This document shows positions 13,753 to 23,987 of a DNA stretch of 64,000 nucleotides, piece by piece. The position numbers were made by a program, and so were the translations under genes. The stretch lies in assembly GCA_963575745.1 (NCBI GenBank), contig CAUYUJ010003625.1, positions 1 to 64,000 of the forward strand, given 5' to 3'. The stretch's first letter is position 1, and every line of letters starts with the position of its first letter. The notes below the pieces were generated by a model. It worked only from the letters and a program-made list of their open reading frames with translations. It had not been told where the DNA came from and did no database searches. The DNA is from Prorocentrum cordatum. Lineage: Eukaryota; Sar; Dinophyceae; Prorocentrales; Prorocentraceae.

Positions 13753-13799
13753 CACCTCACATCACCTCCCGCGCTCCTCCCCCTCCTCCCCTCTCTACC

Positions 13800-14570
13800 T
13801 CTGCTCTGTCGCATGCCCATTTCGGTGCACCCCTCACACGGTTCGTGGCCACATAGGGTGCTCCGCCCAAGGCCCCAGTGGCAGGGTCCGCATGCAGTTC
13901 CACCTCCATTTCGGCGCAACCCTCACACGTTTCGTCGTGGCCCCATATGGTGTTCCACCCAAGGCCCCAGTGGCAGGGTCCGCATGCAGTTCCACCTCAT
14001 TTCGGCGCACCCCTCACACAATTCGTGGACCCATCGGGTGCTCCGCCCAAGGCCCCAGTGGCAGGGTCCGCATGCAGTTCCACCTCCATGTCGGCGCACC
14101 CCTCTCACGTTTAGTGGCCCCATAGGGTGTTCCACCCAAGGCCCCAGTGGCAGGGTCCGCATGCAGATCCACATCATTTCGGCGCACCCCTCACACGATT
14201 CGTGGCCCCATAGGGCGCTTCGCCGAAGGCCCCAGTGGCAGGGTCCGCATGCAGTTCCACATCCATTTCGGCACACCACTCACACGTTTCGTGGCCCCAT
14301 CGGGTGCTTCACCAAAGGCCTCAGTGGCAGGGTCCGCATGCAGTTCCACCTTCATTTCGGCGCAACCCTCACACGTTTCGTGGCCCCATAGGGTGTTCCA
14401 CCCAAGGCCCCAGTGGCAGGGTCCGCATGCAGTTCCAAATCCATTTCGGCGCACCCCTCACACGTTTCGTGGCCACATAGAGTGTTCCACCCAAGGCCCC
14501 AATGGCAGGGTCCGCATGCAGTTCCACCCCGATTTCGGCGCACCCCCCACACGTTTCGTGGCCCCATAGG
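13800..14570 (+). repeat. ~89 bp satellite array, cassette I (part 1)
   Basis: About eight to nine units; the marker GTGGCAGGGTCCGCATGCAG recurs at 13879, 13970, 14059, 14147, 14235, 14324 and 14413 with 88-91 bp spacing. Each unit contains CCCCTCACACGTTTCGTGG and GGCCCCAGTGG. The array is interrupted at 14570 by the copia insertion and resumes at 23988. Because the unit is not a multiple of three, the repeated open frames across it rotate and are not genes. Confidence 0.92.
14566..14570. repeat. Target-site duplication, left copy (ATAGG)
   Basis: ATAGG immediately before the 5' LTR matches ATAGG at 23988-23992 immediately after the 3' LTR. Five base pairs is the usual size for Ty1/copia integration. 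Joining the two flanks across one ATAGG restores the normal satellite text CCCCATAGGGTG. Confidence 0.95.
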
Positions 14571-14758
14571 TGTGATTCCCGCTCACTCCCCGTGCCCTTC
14601 TGCTCCTTCCCTGCTCTCCCGCTGTATCCCTCATGCCCGCCTTGTCGCTGCCATTTTGTTTCGAACTAGGGCCCTTGGCCTTAGAGCTACGCAGATAGAT
14701 TGAGCAGCGCTCTCTTTCGCCAAAAGATCGTCGCGCCGCGCGCGCCATCCATATCACA
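14571..14758 (+). repeat. 5' LTR of the copia element
   Basis: 188 bp, starting TGTGAT and ending ATCACA, a 6 bp perfect terminal inverted repeat with canonical TG...CA ends. It matches 23800-23987 at 187 of 188 positions. TGGCAGCTTGGAG starts two bases after the LTR (14760) and is the likely primer-binding site, because it begins with TGG complementary to tRNA CCA. I could not name the tRNA. Confidence 0.97.
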
Positions 14759-14879
14759 GTGGCAGCTTGGAGCGAGGCTCGCTATCCCGGCCCGCGGGGC
14801 CGTATATCCAAGACGACGTCCGCGACGTCGCACTCCATACTGGAATCGAGGCCCAGCGGCCTCCTCGCGCTGTTGCTCA

Positions 14880-15482
14880 GCGCCTACGCCTACGCCAGCG
14901 TCAGCGACGCCAGCACCTACGCCAGCGTCAGCGACGCCAGCACCTACGCCAGCGTCAGCGACGCCAGCACCTACGCCAGCGTCAGCGACGCCAGCGACTA
15001 CGCCTACTACGCTTACATCCCTGCCGACTCCAACGCCAGCGTCAGCGACGCCAGCTACTTCATCTTCTTCCCCACCCTCAGCAGCGACGACAGCTACTTC
15101 TCCTACGCCTGTGTCAGCGACGCGGCATACTTGTCCTACGACGGTGTCAGCGACGCCACATATTTCCTCTACGACGGTGTCAGCGACGCCACATACTTCC
15201 TCTACGACGGTGTCAGCGACGCCACATACTTCCTCTACGACGGTGTCAGCGACGCCACATACTTCCTCTACGACGGTGTCAGCGACGCCACATACTTCTC
15301 CTACGACGGTGTCAGCGACGCCACATACTTCCTCTACGACGGTGTCAGCGACGCCACATACTTCCTCTACGACGGTGTCAGCGACGCCACATACTTCTCC
15401 TACGACGGTGTCAGCGACGCCATCTACTTCTCTTACGACGGTGTCAGCGACGCCAGCTACTTCTCCTACGACGGTGTCACTC
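14880..15482 (+). repeat. In-frame 27 bp and 33 bp minisatellites in the copia leader
   Basis: Four or so 27 bp units (encoding YASVSDAST-type peptides, about 14888-15000) are followed by eleven 33 bp units (encoding SDATYFLYDGV-type peptides, about 15117-15480). Both unit lengths are multiples of three, and the frame stays open from just after the LTR (14759) into gag. All units share GTCAGCGACGCC. Whether the repeats are translated as a Gag N-terminal extension or act as leader RNA is unknown. Confidence 0.9.
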
Positions 15483-15580
15483 CCCACCACCTCATCGACA
15501 CGGCAGGCGCCGACATCGATTACGGCATCGAGTTCAATTTCAATTTTATTTCGTGGTCTGGTATTCTTTGCAGTCCATTC

Positions 15581-16996
15581 ATGGACAAGATGACGGAGTT
15601 CAATCACAACCAGTCAGTGATACCAAGCTGGAATGGAGATCCAACGAAGTGGCGAGATTACAAGCAAGAAGTAAAATTGTGGAAGCTCGGTGAGAATCTG
15701 GAAGTGACACAAAATTTGGCATCGAAGCTAGTCCTGCGGCTGACGGGCACCGCAAGGTCGGCTGCCCTCAACATGACGGAGCAGGAACTCCACCCGCCGC
15801 CGGACGCCGACATCGAGGATGCGAACGAGAAGAAGCGCGATCGCAACCAGAAGGGCATCGAGAATGTGCTGAAGCATCTCGAGACAAACCTAGGCCAGCA
15901 GAAGCCGGTGCAAAAGGGAGAGACGCTAGAGAAGTTCTTCGAGTCGACTCAGCACCATCGCCGCCGTGGAGAACGCATGACGGATTGGCTCGTGCGATTC
16001 GAAGCGGGACTACAACAATTACGCGAGAACGAGGTTGACCTCACCACGCTTGACGACGCGGCCGGCTGGTTCCTGCTACGCAAGGCTGGGCTCACGGCCG
16101 AGCGCCGTGAGCGCGTCGTAGGCAACTTGCCGGACGAGCATTACTCATTTCAGCGCATCAGGGGCCTGCTGGTGCGCATGTTCCCCGATATCCATACATC
16201 GGAACGACACGCAAGCTTGCCGTCACGATCGTGGCCGCAGCGATCAAACAGTAGTTGGCAGCGCTCGCCGCCAAGCCGAGCACGTTCAGCCAACATCGCT
16301 GACGAGCCAGAGGACGAGCACGAGGACTCGGAGGACGGCGACGACAATGACACGGAGGCAGACGTCCAGGACATCGTGCGCCAGGAGCTCGAGGCTTTCA
16401 GCGCCGAGCTCGAGCAGCCCAATTACGACCTCGGCGAGGTGTTCGACAGGGGCGACTCTGCCAAGGTGGAGGCTGCCGCGGCGGAGCTCGCCGCGATTCC
16501 CGAAGCCATGGCGACCATGCGGTCGGCCCGGGAGGCTATCAAGGGCCGCGGGAAGGCTTCGCCTAAGCGCCAACCCGCGGGCAAGCTACAGGGCCGCGTG
16601 GACCAGCGCAAGAAGAACTCCAAGTGCTGGGACTGCGGCGAGGCGGGGCACTGGACCGGTGACAAGGAGCGCCCGACACCAGGCGCTCGGAAGTTCGCCC
16701 CGAATTCCAAGCAGAAGGGCGGAGGACGAGGCGGCGGAGGTCGCTCGCACCGCCAGGCCAACATCACCGAGCAGGTCCACGATCAGAACCACGTGGAGTT
16801 CGGTGACGAAGAAGTGATTCTTCATCCAGAAGGTCCGATCACTCCGCCCCCCGAGACCCTGGTCTCCGAGCGCGTGGTGCCAGATTTGCCCACCATAAAT
16901 GCCACCAACGCTGGCGAGAAGCCCAATGACGACGGTGTTGGCGTGATCGACACTGCCTGTCTCTTCTGCGTTGGCGGGCTCAGCTGGTACAAGTAG
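15581..16996 (+). CDS. gag: Copia Gag with zinc knuckle, continuing to the protease active site
   Basis: Gag forms the particle that packages element RNA. I chose ATG 15581 (MDKMTEF) because the conserved capsid-like text starts soon after it (SWNGDPTKWRDYKQEVKLW). The same frame is open back to 14759 through the minisatellite, so a longer start is possible. A capsid-like helical region runs to about residue 210. An acidic segment follows (EDEHEDSEDGDDND), then the zinc knuckle CWDCGEAGHWTGD at 16625-16663. The last metal-binding Cys is missing: the likeliest position, 16670, is CGC (Arg), one transition from a Cys codon. The frame then enters the aspartic protease, with IDTAC (catalytic Asp at 16949), and ends at TAG 16994, thirteen codons later. 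Pol continues in the same frame. Confidence 0.88.
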   Translation: MDKMTEFNHNQSVIPSWNGDPTKWRDYKQEVKLWKLGENLEVTQNLASKLVLRLTGTARSAALNMTEQELHPPPDADIEDANEKKRDRNQKGIENVLKHLETNLGQQKPVQKGETLEKFFESTQHHRRRGERMTDWLVRFEAGLQQLRENEVDLTTLDDAAGWFLLRKAGLTAERRERVVGNLPDEHYSFQRIRGLLVRMFPDIHTSERHASLPSRSWPQRSNSSWQRSPPSRARSANIADEPEDEHEDSEDGDDNDTEADVQDIVRQELEAFSAELEQPNYDLGEVFDRGDSAKVEAAAAELAAIPEAMATMRSAREAIKGRGKASPKRQPAGKLQGRVDQRKKNSKCWDCGEAGHWTGDKERPTPGARKFAPNSKQKGGGRGGGGRSHRQANITEQVHDQNHVEFGDEEVILHPEGPITPPPETLVSERVVPDLPTINATNAGEKPNDDGVGVIDTACLFCVGGLSWYK

Positions 16997-17949
16997 TACA
17001 AGGAGAAGCTCACCAAGATGGGTCTGGCCGACCAGATCCTGGAGGAGCCCGAGAACGAAGTCTACAGGTTCGGGAACGGCGGCACGCTCCCGAGCAAGCT
17101 GCGCGTCACAGCCCCACTCGTGCTGTGTGGACGCGCTGGCCGCATAGTATTCAGCGTCGTGGACAGTCCCACGCTCGGCCTGCTTATCGGCCGGGACTTC
17201 ATTCAGCCGAGCAAGATCGACATCTCGCTCTGGCGGGAGCAGATCCGCATCGGGAACCATTCCCAGAAGCTCATCACGAGCAGCGCGGGACATCCCACGA
17301 TCGACCTCCACCCGGATGACTGGCTCGCCATCGAGGGCGCGGGCCACGAGTTCGGACCGAAGGCTGTCAGTACAAAGGGCATCGCCAAGCGGCCAGCCCC
17401 GAAGCCCACGGTCAACCTCACTACGAAGGCGAGCAATTTGCTCGAGAACATCACGAGACTCATCCCCAAGAAGGAGCTCAACGTACCTAGACGACTTCAA
17501 CAGCGACGCGGTGGCAGCTCAAGGCTCATGGCCGCCGTAAGCTCTGCGTTGGTCTGCTGTTCGACGGCGGTCGCGCCGCCGACGTTTGCTCCAACAACGA
17601 TTTCAGCTACTGCCTGCATCGCCGAGCCCCTCGACGATTGCGTGGCCTGCGGCGCCAAATCCTACACAGACTGTTGCCACCTCGGGTTCTGCTCCGAGTG
17701 TGTTTTCGGCAACTCGGTCACGCTGGACATCAAGAACGACAACGACCCGAAGGAGGTCAACATCGTGGAGGAAGAGCAGATGAAGGTACGTCAGCTCAAG
17801 AAAGGGACGAAGCTGCAGCTGACCGCCGGCAAGCGGTCGGCCATCGTCACCAACAAGAGCGGCGTCAAGCCGCACACAGTCAGCCAGGCGCTCAAGGCAG
17901 ACCTGGCCAAGTCAACTACAAGCTCGAGCGGAATCTCGAGCAACAGCGC

Positions 17950-18615
17950 CATCCTCTATGAGTGGTGCTGCAACCCCGACAGCAAGCTCAGTGCGAAGTG
18001 GACTGAGAGTGGAGGAACTGCTGTACGTTGCGGTCTTCCTGGATACGACCTTTCTCGGAAGCCCATCGTCGAGAAGCTCGAGGGCAAGATTCGGAAGAAC
18101 CTGCGGAAGGGCCAGAGTGTACGGGTCCACGCCGCATTTCCATGCACGCCCTGGACCGCGTTGCAGCGCATTATCCTGAAGATCGACCCCGGCAAGGCCG
18201 AGAAGCTGGAGAAGGACCGGAAGCATTCCGCGAGGATGATCGACCTTTTCCTGACATCAATGAGCCGCCTGCGGAAGGAGTTTGGCAGCCAGCTCGCGGT
18301 CTCCTTCGAGTGGCCGCGCTACTGCGACGGCTGGGATCAGAAGAAGAACTACACCGCGAAGAAGCTAAAGGACCAGCTCCCGCGCATCATCGATTTCGAT
18401 GGTTGCGCCTGCGGCCTGCAGACAAAGAAGGGGGGCGCGATCAAGAAGCCGTGGAGGATCATCACCGACCACTACGGGATCGACAACTCGCTGCACAAGC
18501 TTTGCGACGGCCTACACAAGCACGTCGAGGCCCGTGGCAAGCTCGCTAAGGACAGCGAGAACTACACCGACAAGCTCGTCGCCGCGCTGGTCATGCAGCT
18601 TCGCAAGACGAACAA
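17950..18615 (+). other. Methyltransferase-like domain inside copia Pol
   Basis: A ~220-residue segment between protease and integrase that standard copia Pol lacks. Visible blocks: YEWCCNPDSKL near 17957 (position and pattern of an S-adenosylmethionine-binding motif I, though without GxG), RCGLPGYDL, then AAFPCTPWTALQ near 18134 (like the PCxxS/W motif IV of cytosine C5 methyltransferases), SFEWPRYCDGW near 18302 (position of the ENP/ENV motif), and CACGLQTKKGGAIKKPWRI, a Cys-rich block followed by a His/Cys tail (LCDGLHKHVEA). The order matches a class I Rossmann methyltransferase. Catalysis and substrate are inference, and a binding or decayed role is possible. It is uninterrupted and in frame with its neighbours. 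Confidence 0.6.
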
Positions 18616-21600
18616 GACCGAGCACCGCGAGGCAAACCCCGCGGAACCAGCGAGACGGAGAGCCGCGAGAAGGACAGTGCCTGCCCCGGCAGCTCCTGCA
18701 GAGCCAGCCTTAACGGCAGCGGAGGAGCGGACGCTCAAGTCCGCCATATTGCAGCTCCACGTCAATACGGGGCACCCTGCCAACGACGCGCCGGCCCGGG
18801 CTATCCGAGTGACGGGTGGATCCCAAAGAGCGGTCGAGATGGCACTCAACCTGCACTGCGAAGTCTGCGCCGCCCATCAGCGACCCCTACCTCACCTACC
18901 TGGGAGAATCAAGCTAGATAGGGACTTCAATGATTCCATTGGAGTGGACTTGTTCACTCTTGCCGACTACGCCGGCAATCAGTTGGTTTTCCTCAATGTG
19001 GTCGACCTCGCTTCTGGATTTACCTTATGTGGTACAGTTTCTTCAAGACACCCCTCGGTTGTATTCGCGAGGCTTTTGCAGGTTTGGATTGCACCGTTTG
19101 GGGCGCCACAACGGGTACTTTTCGATGGAGGAGGCGAGTTTGAGAGGGAGTTCTCGAAGGAACTCGAGGACATGGGCTGTCGCCTTATGACTACTGCCGC
19201 GGCTACGCCGCAACAGAACGCCACCGTGGAAAGGCGCGGCGGCATGTGGAAGGTCCACGCCAGGAAGCTGATCGACCAGTTCAGCATCAGGTTCGATCAG
19301 CCCGCGAACGCCCACAAGATCCAGTGGCTGCTCGCCGCTGTCTGCTGGGCTATGAACACCTCAATCAATGCCAGTGGGTATTCACCGGCACAGTGGGTAC
19401 TCGGACGTGGCCTTCAACTACCCTACTGCCTGCTGGACAGCGCTGGGAGGCTCTCGCTACACGAGAGAGTGGTCTCTGACAAGTCCTTCTCTGAGAGGAT
19501 TGCCCTCATGACGGCCGCCCAGACGTCAATCCAGCATCTGCGTTTCAACCAGTCCCTATCCCGGGCTTTACTCGCACGATCGCGTGCGGATGGAGCTCAG
19601 CACGCGTCGGATGTCTACCAAACGGGGGACCAGGTATATTACTGGAGGGAGAACGGCAAGCCCAAGCGCGAATGGGCTTTGCAGTGGCATGGACCCGGTA
19701 TCATCATCGGCTTCGAGGGCACATCGAACGTATGGGTCAGCCACCGTTCCACCACCGTCAAGGTCAACCGAGGACACTTACGCCACGCTACTGCCTCAGA
19801 GCTCGTGCCCTGGGGACAGGTGCTCAACGCCATGAACGGCAACCAGCCACCGCCACCGCCAGGACAACCACCATCTGACCAGCCCCCACCTCCTGACGGA
19901 CCACGGCCACCAGGACCAGGAGGAGGGGGCGAAGGATCACCACATGAAGGAGGAGACGGCGGTGGAGGCGGATTACCACCATCAGACCAAGGAGGAGATG
20001 GAGATACATTCATCGACCTCACGGGCGAAACGCCGAAGAAACGCCCGCGAGTGGAAAACGTTCCGCCAGCACTACCACCTCCGCCGACGGCTATCAAGCA
20101 GCACAACTTCGGCAACATCGAAGATACCCCGCACAATCGCCGCGCTCATGCCACCCTTGAGTGGATTCGCCGACGGCAAGGAGATGAAGAATATACGACA
20201 AGTGGGGGCGCCTCAAGCAGCGGTTCAGCACCAGCACCTTCGGGGGGAGACCTTCCCGGGCTGCCGGCGCCTATTTCTGACTCAGCTGCTGCCGCTGACC
20301 CCGCTCATGACCCCGCTCATGCTCAAATACAAGCCCAAGAAGACCCAGATCGCGCTGAAGATCCAGCTCCAGAACCCGCCGTGCAACCAGAAGTACACGA
20401 CGAACAGCCTGAAGAACGCGATGGAGCACGACTTCCACCACCAGGAGCTCGACGCACAGAAGCTGATGGACATTCATCGGATGCCGACAGCTCCGGATCC
20501 GAAGGGCTACGCGACTGGAGCAAGGCCGCGGAGGAGGAAGTTCGCAGAGAAGCCTTTGCCCGCAGACCACAACATCCTGAAGGACAACGCGGCAACAAGG
20601 CTCAGCGCCAAGCTCAACAAGAGGACGCACCTCGCGCACTTCAACGTGACAGGCACGACCAGACAGACGATCGCAGCAAAGCCATCAAGCGCAAGGAATT
20701 CTTGGAGAGTCTCAAGGACGACCTACCCAAGTGCTTCAAGAGGCCGAAAGACACACTCACGACCGACCTCTACTTGGACAACTACTTTGAGGTCAACGAC
20801 GACGATTTGCACTCGACCATCCGACTCCGGGAGGTTATGCTCACCGGAAAGGCCGCTGCTAAGGAGATCAAGTACGACAAGCTCTCCGCCAAGGACAAGA
20901 AGCTCATGGACACGGCCATGAAGGTCGAGTGGTCCAAGTGGACCGAGTTCGGGGCCTACAAGAAGCTGCCGCCCAAGGAGCTGAAGGAGATCTTCCAGCG
21001 ACACCCTGGGATACGACCAGTTGGTACCCGCTGGGTGCTCACGCAGAAGGCCGCCAACCTCATGAAGGCCCGCCTTGTCGTCCAGGGCTGTCAAGAGGAC
21101 AAGTCCCAGATCCGTGCGGACGCGCCGACCGGGTCAAGGGACGCGCTTTACCTCACGCTTGCTGCCGCCGCCCAGCTTGGCTGGGACCTCACGTCGTACG
21201 ACGCGATGACGGCTTGCCTGCAGTCCGGCAACATCGAGAGGCTGCTACTGCTACGCATGCCAGCCAAGAACCCGCCGCCAGGCACACTGCCCGGTGAGAT
21301 CGTGATGGCGACTGGCGCCATCTATGGCACCCGAGATGCAGGACGTCAGTGGTACCTCTACGCCCAGAAGGCGTTCCAGGAGCACGGCCTCATCGAGAGC
21401 AAGCTCGAGAAGGGCCTTTACTACTTCTACGACGACAAAGGGCTCGCTGCCATGATCCACTCCCATGTGGGCGACTTTCTCATCGCCCAGCGCGGAAGCT
21501 CCAGCGAGTGGAAGCGAGTCATCAGCTCCTTGCAGAAGAAGCTGCACCTCAAGAAGGTAGAGGGAATCATCAAGTACTGCGGCCGGACCATCAACAAGAT

Positions 21601-22554
21601 CAACGAGGAGTTCCGCATTACCCAGGCGACGGCCGCCGCCCAGGTGGATTTCATTGAACTCAACGCTCAACGCGGACGATCACTAGAGGATCGGCGTACT
21701 ACCTCGGAGGTCTCGGGATATCGCCACACACTCGGTCAACTGCTTTGGCTCGCAGTACAGACGCGAGTGGACATCGCCTGCCCGGTGAGCCTTGCAGCTC
21801 GCCGCGCCAACACCGCCACCGTGGCCGACGCCAAGACGCTGAACAAGACCGTCGCTTACGTGCACGGGTCCGCCGATTTCGCCATCGTCATCAAGCGCAA
21901 CATCATCGATCTGCGCACTTGCACCATTATCTGTTTCAGCGACGCGGCCTTCGCCAATGTGGACGGGGTGAAGAGCCAGTGGGGCATGGCGATTGGGCTA
22001 ACTCACAAGCCACGGGACGTCGTGGCCGGACGATATGATTTGTGCCTGCCCGTGGCCTGGCATTCGGGCACGGTCAAGCGATCCGTGAAGTCGACGCTGG
22101 CCGCCGAGGGCTACGCTACTCTGGAGGGCGCCGAGTCGAGCACGTGGTTCGGCCAGCTACTCACGGAGGCCTACAACCCGAAGAAGACGCTCAAGCAGAT
22201 CGACGACCTCAGCACCAAACGATCCGGGGAGATCTACAGCGACAGCAACGGCCTGGTGACGCACATCAAGTCTGACGTGGGTCAATCCACGGACAAGCGG
22301 TTCCGCATCGTGGCATCGATGATCAAGGAGACGGTGCACCCCAACAGCCAGCTGAAGCTCTCGTGGATACCTACGTGGAGTATGGTCGCCGACGCGCTCA
22401 CCAAGATCATGGAGACCGGAGTGCTCCTCGCTTTCTTCGGGGCCAAGAAGCACACCTTTGGCACTAGGCAACCGCACGCCGCTATGCTTGCCTCAGTGCT
22501 GATGACCTGTCTCGGACGCGTGAAGGCACAGCCTCCCTCGCAGGAATGGCAAGT

Positions 22555-22665
22555 GCCAATATCATATTGGGTCTACTATATGACATTCATCGCGATGCTC
22601 AGTGGAATCATGATTGGATTTACATTGTTCGCAGCGCTGTGGTTTGTGGTGCGAAGAGAGATATT
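22555..22665 (+). other. Predicted membrane segment in the Pol C-terminal tail
   Basis: After RNase H the frame continues for about 380 codons. One hydrophobic stretch (YYMTFIAMLSGIMIGF then TLFAALWFVV) is followed by basic residues RRE and a Ser/Pro/Ala-rich region. One copy of a membrane-spanning segment downstream of RNase H would suit an env-like or membrane-anchored tail, but no second hallmark of an envelope protein (signal peptide, cleavage site, Cys-rich ectodomain) is seen. Confidence 0.5.
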
Positions 22666-23309
22666 TGGGTCAGGCGACCCCAATCCCATTCAGATCGGGA
22701 CCATCAACAACACCAGCAATGGGTCCAAGGCTGACCACACCGGGCACGCTGACACCCCCTTGCCCGGAGTATATCCAGGATGGGATGGACGATACCTTGG
22801 ACGCCGCAACAACGTACCGCCTACCATTCCCGAAGACGCCGACGGAGATGTCTACATGGAGCCGCCGATGATTGCCGTCGCAGCCAAGAGTTCATCATCA
22901 GCAAGCGGATCGGCAGCGCCAGCCGCACCGCCACCATCACCGGACAGCTTCGCGCAGGGAGCGAGTTCTGCGCCATCATCGCCGATGACGGTTCACAGTT
23001 CCTCGTCAGCCAGTGTGGTCTCGTGGAACGGATCGACGCCAACGGTTTCGCCATCGGAGATGAACGCATGTGTAATCGCCGAGCACAACATACGCGTGGG
23101 ACACAACACGCATAGTGTTTACATAACCTGCAGGACGTGCCGGAAACATGCGTCATGGCTTCGCAGGAACCACATGACCCATGAGCCAGACTTTTCGAGG
23201 ATGCGCAATAGTCTGCGCTGGGATTTGCAGAATAGATGGAGGCAGCTACAGGGGTTGCCCGGCAAGGCGAAAGCTCAACAAAAAGATTTCGTGATGCACG
23301 CCGCCGCTC

Positions 23310-23500
23310 TACACCTGGCGCCACACTGTGTGGCAGATTACGTTAGTCCGCATCGTTTTGTCAGCTCGGTTTCCCTACACCTGGCGCCACATCGTGTGGC
23401 AGATTACGTTAGTCCGAATTGTCTTACCAGTTCGATTTTTTTTTTACACCTGGTGCCACATCTTGTGGCAGACTACGCTAGTCCGCATTGTTCGAAGCTT
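23310..23500 (+). repeat. Three tandem ~66 bp hairpin repeats near the copia 3' end
   Basis: Units start at 23310, 23376 and 23455 (the second is lengthened by a T run). Each contains CTGGCGCCACA or a variant and a hairpin: GCCACAC-T-GTGTGGC, GCCACA-TCG-TGTGGC and GCCACA-TCT-TGTGGC. The stem is kept while the loop varies. They fall in the last codons of the pol frame, which may therefore be non-coding in practice. Confidence 0.9.
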
Positions 23501-23791
23501 CATTCAGTGTGCACAGTTTTTTTATGTGGTGACGACCACACTATTGAGACTTTATCTTGATAAGATAGCGCTATTTGAGCTTTGTCGCATAGCGATCGGA
23601 CTCGCGCTGCTGTTTGCTTTGAAAATTTATTTGTTTCTTGCCGGTGCGTGTAGCAGCACCCGTTAAATGCCCAGAGGCAGCCGGATAGCATGCCGACAAG
23701 GCCGTTTGCCTGTGTTTGTTTTGGAGCGCTCTGATTAATGAAGTGAGCTGCGATCGGTGATCGTCGCTCGACGGCGCCGCGAGCGTCGATC

Positions 23792-23799
23792 AGGAGGAG
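23792..23799 (+). promoter_or_regulatory. Polypurine tract for plus-strand priming
   Basis: AGGAGGAG directly abuts the 3' LTR (TGTGAT at 23800), the expected position of the RNase H-resistant primer for plus-strand DNA synthesis. Confidence 0.85.
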
Positions 23800-23987
23800 T
23801 GTGATTCCCGCTCACTCCCCGTGCCCTTCTGCTCCTTCCCTGCTCTCCCGCTCTATCCCTCATGCCCGCCTTGTCGCTGCCATTTTGTTTCGAACTAGGG
23901 CCCTTGGCCTTAGAGCTACGCAGATAGATTGAGCAGCGCTCTCTTTCGCCAAAAGATCGTCGCGCCGCGCGCGCCATCCATATCACA
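23800..23987 (+). repeat. 3' LTR of the copia element
   Basis: 188 bp, TGTGAT...ATCACA, identical to the 5' LTR except C at 23853 in place of G at 14624. It is followed directly by the right target duplication ATAGG (23988-23992). Confidence 0.97.

Larger units (their letters stand above)
16997..23560 (+). pseudogene. pol: Copia Pol: protease remainder, methyltransferase-like, integrase, RT, RNase H
   Basis: Continues the gag frame after TAG 16994; the first ATG is 17018 (residue numbers below count from it). Residues 1-70 are the rest of the protease (LLIGRDF). Residues ~310-530 are the methyltransferase-like domain (separate entry). Integrase: zinc-binding H581...HCEVC, catalytic Asp644, Asp703 and Glu738 (D-D35-E spacing), then the GYSPAQWVLGRG block. 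A Pro/Gly-rich linker follows (~945-1040). RT starts near 1336 (GTRWVLTQK), with SYDAMTACLQSG as motif A. The YxDD box reads HVGD at 1484-1487, so its first catalytic Asp is Gly (GGC at 21470). RNase H: SDAAF (Asp1642), STLAAEGYA, YSDSNGLV and ADALTK (~1793). A hydrophobic segment lies at ~1848-1880. The frame is otherwise intact for about 2190 codons. Confidence 0.92.
14571..23987 (+). mobile_element. Ty1/copia-type LTR retrotransposon with embedded methyltransferase-like domain
   Basis: A structurally complete 9417 bp element: 5' LTR (14571-14758), leader with in-frame minisatellites, gag, pol in the order protease, methyltransferase-like domain, integrase, RT, RNase H, a C-terminal membrane-like tail, hairpin repeats, polypurine tract and 3' LTR (23800-23987), bounded by a 5 bp duplication. 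Integrase before RT defines the copia order. Gag and pol share one frame broken by a single TAG at 16994. The LTRs differ at one base (G at 14624, C at 23853), so insertion is recent. It interrupts an ~89 bp satellite array. The stop codon, a lost zinc-knuckle Cys and a lost RT Asp suggest that this copy is not autonomous. Confidence 0.95.

Noticed and set aside
13800-14570. Repeated peptide frames that looked like a tandem-repeat protein
   Set aside because: The ~89 bp unit is not a multiple of three, so frames rotate between units, and both strands are equally open.
14640-14668. Similarity of the LTR text CTGCCATTTTGTTTCGAAC to the dinoflagellate spliced-leader sequence
   Set aside because: Only the core CCATTTTG and scattered bases agree, and the LTR is a complete TG...CA unit. 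The match is too weak to call a spliced-leader relic.
16994-16996. In-frame TAG between gag and pol as a programmed readthrough signal
   Set aside because: It lies inside the protease, 13 codons after the active-site Asp, not at a domain boundary, and the next bases (TACAAG) do not match the well-known readthrough context. A nonsense mutation is simpler, though not proven.
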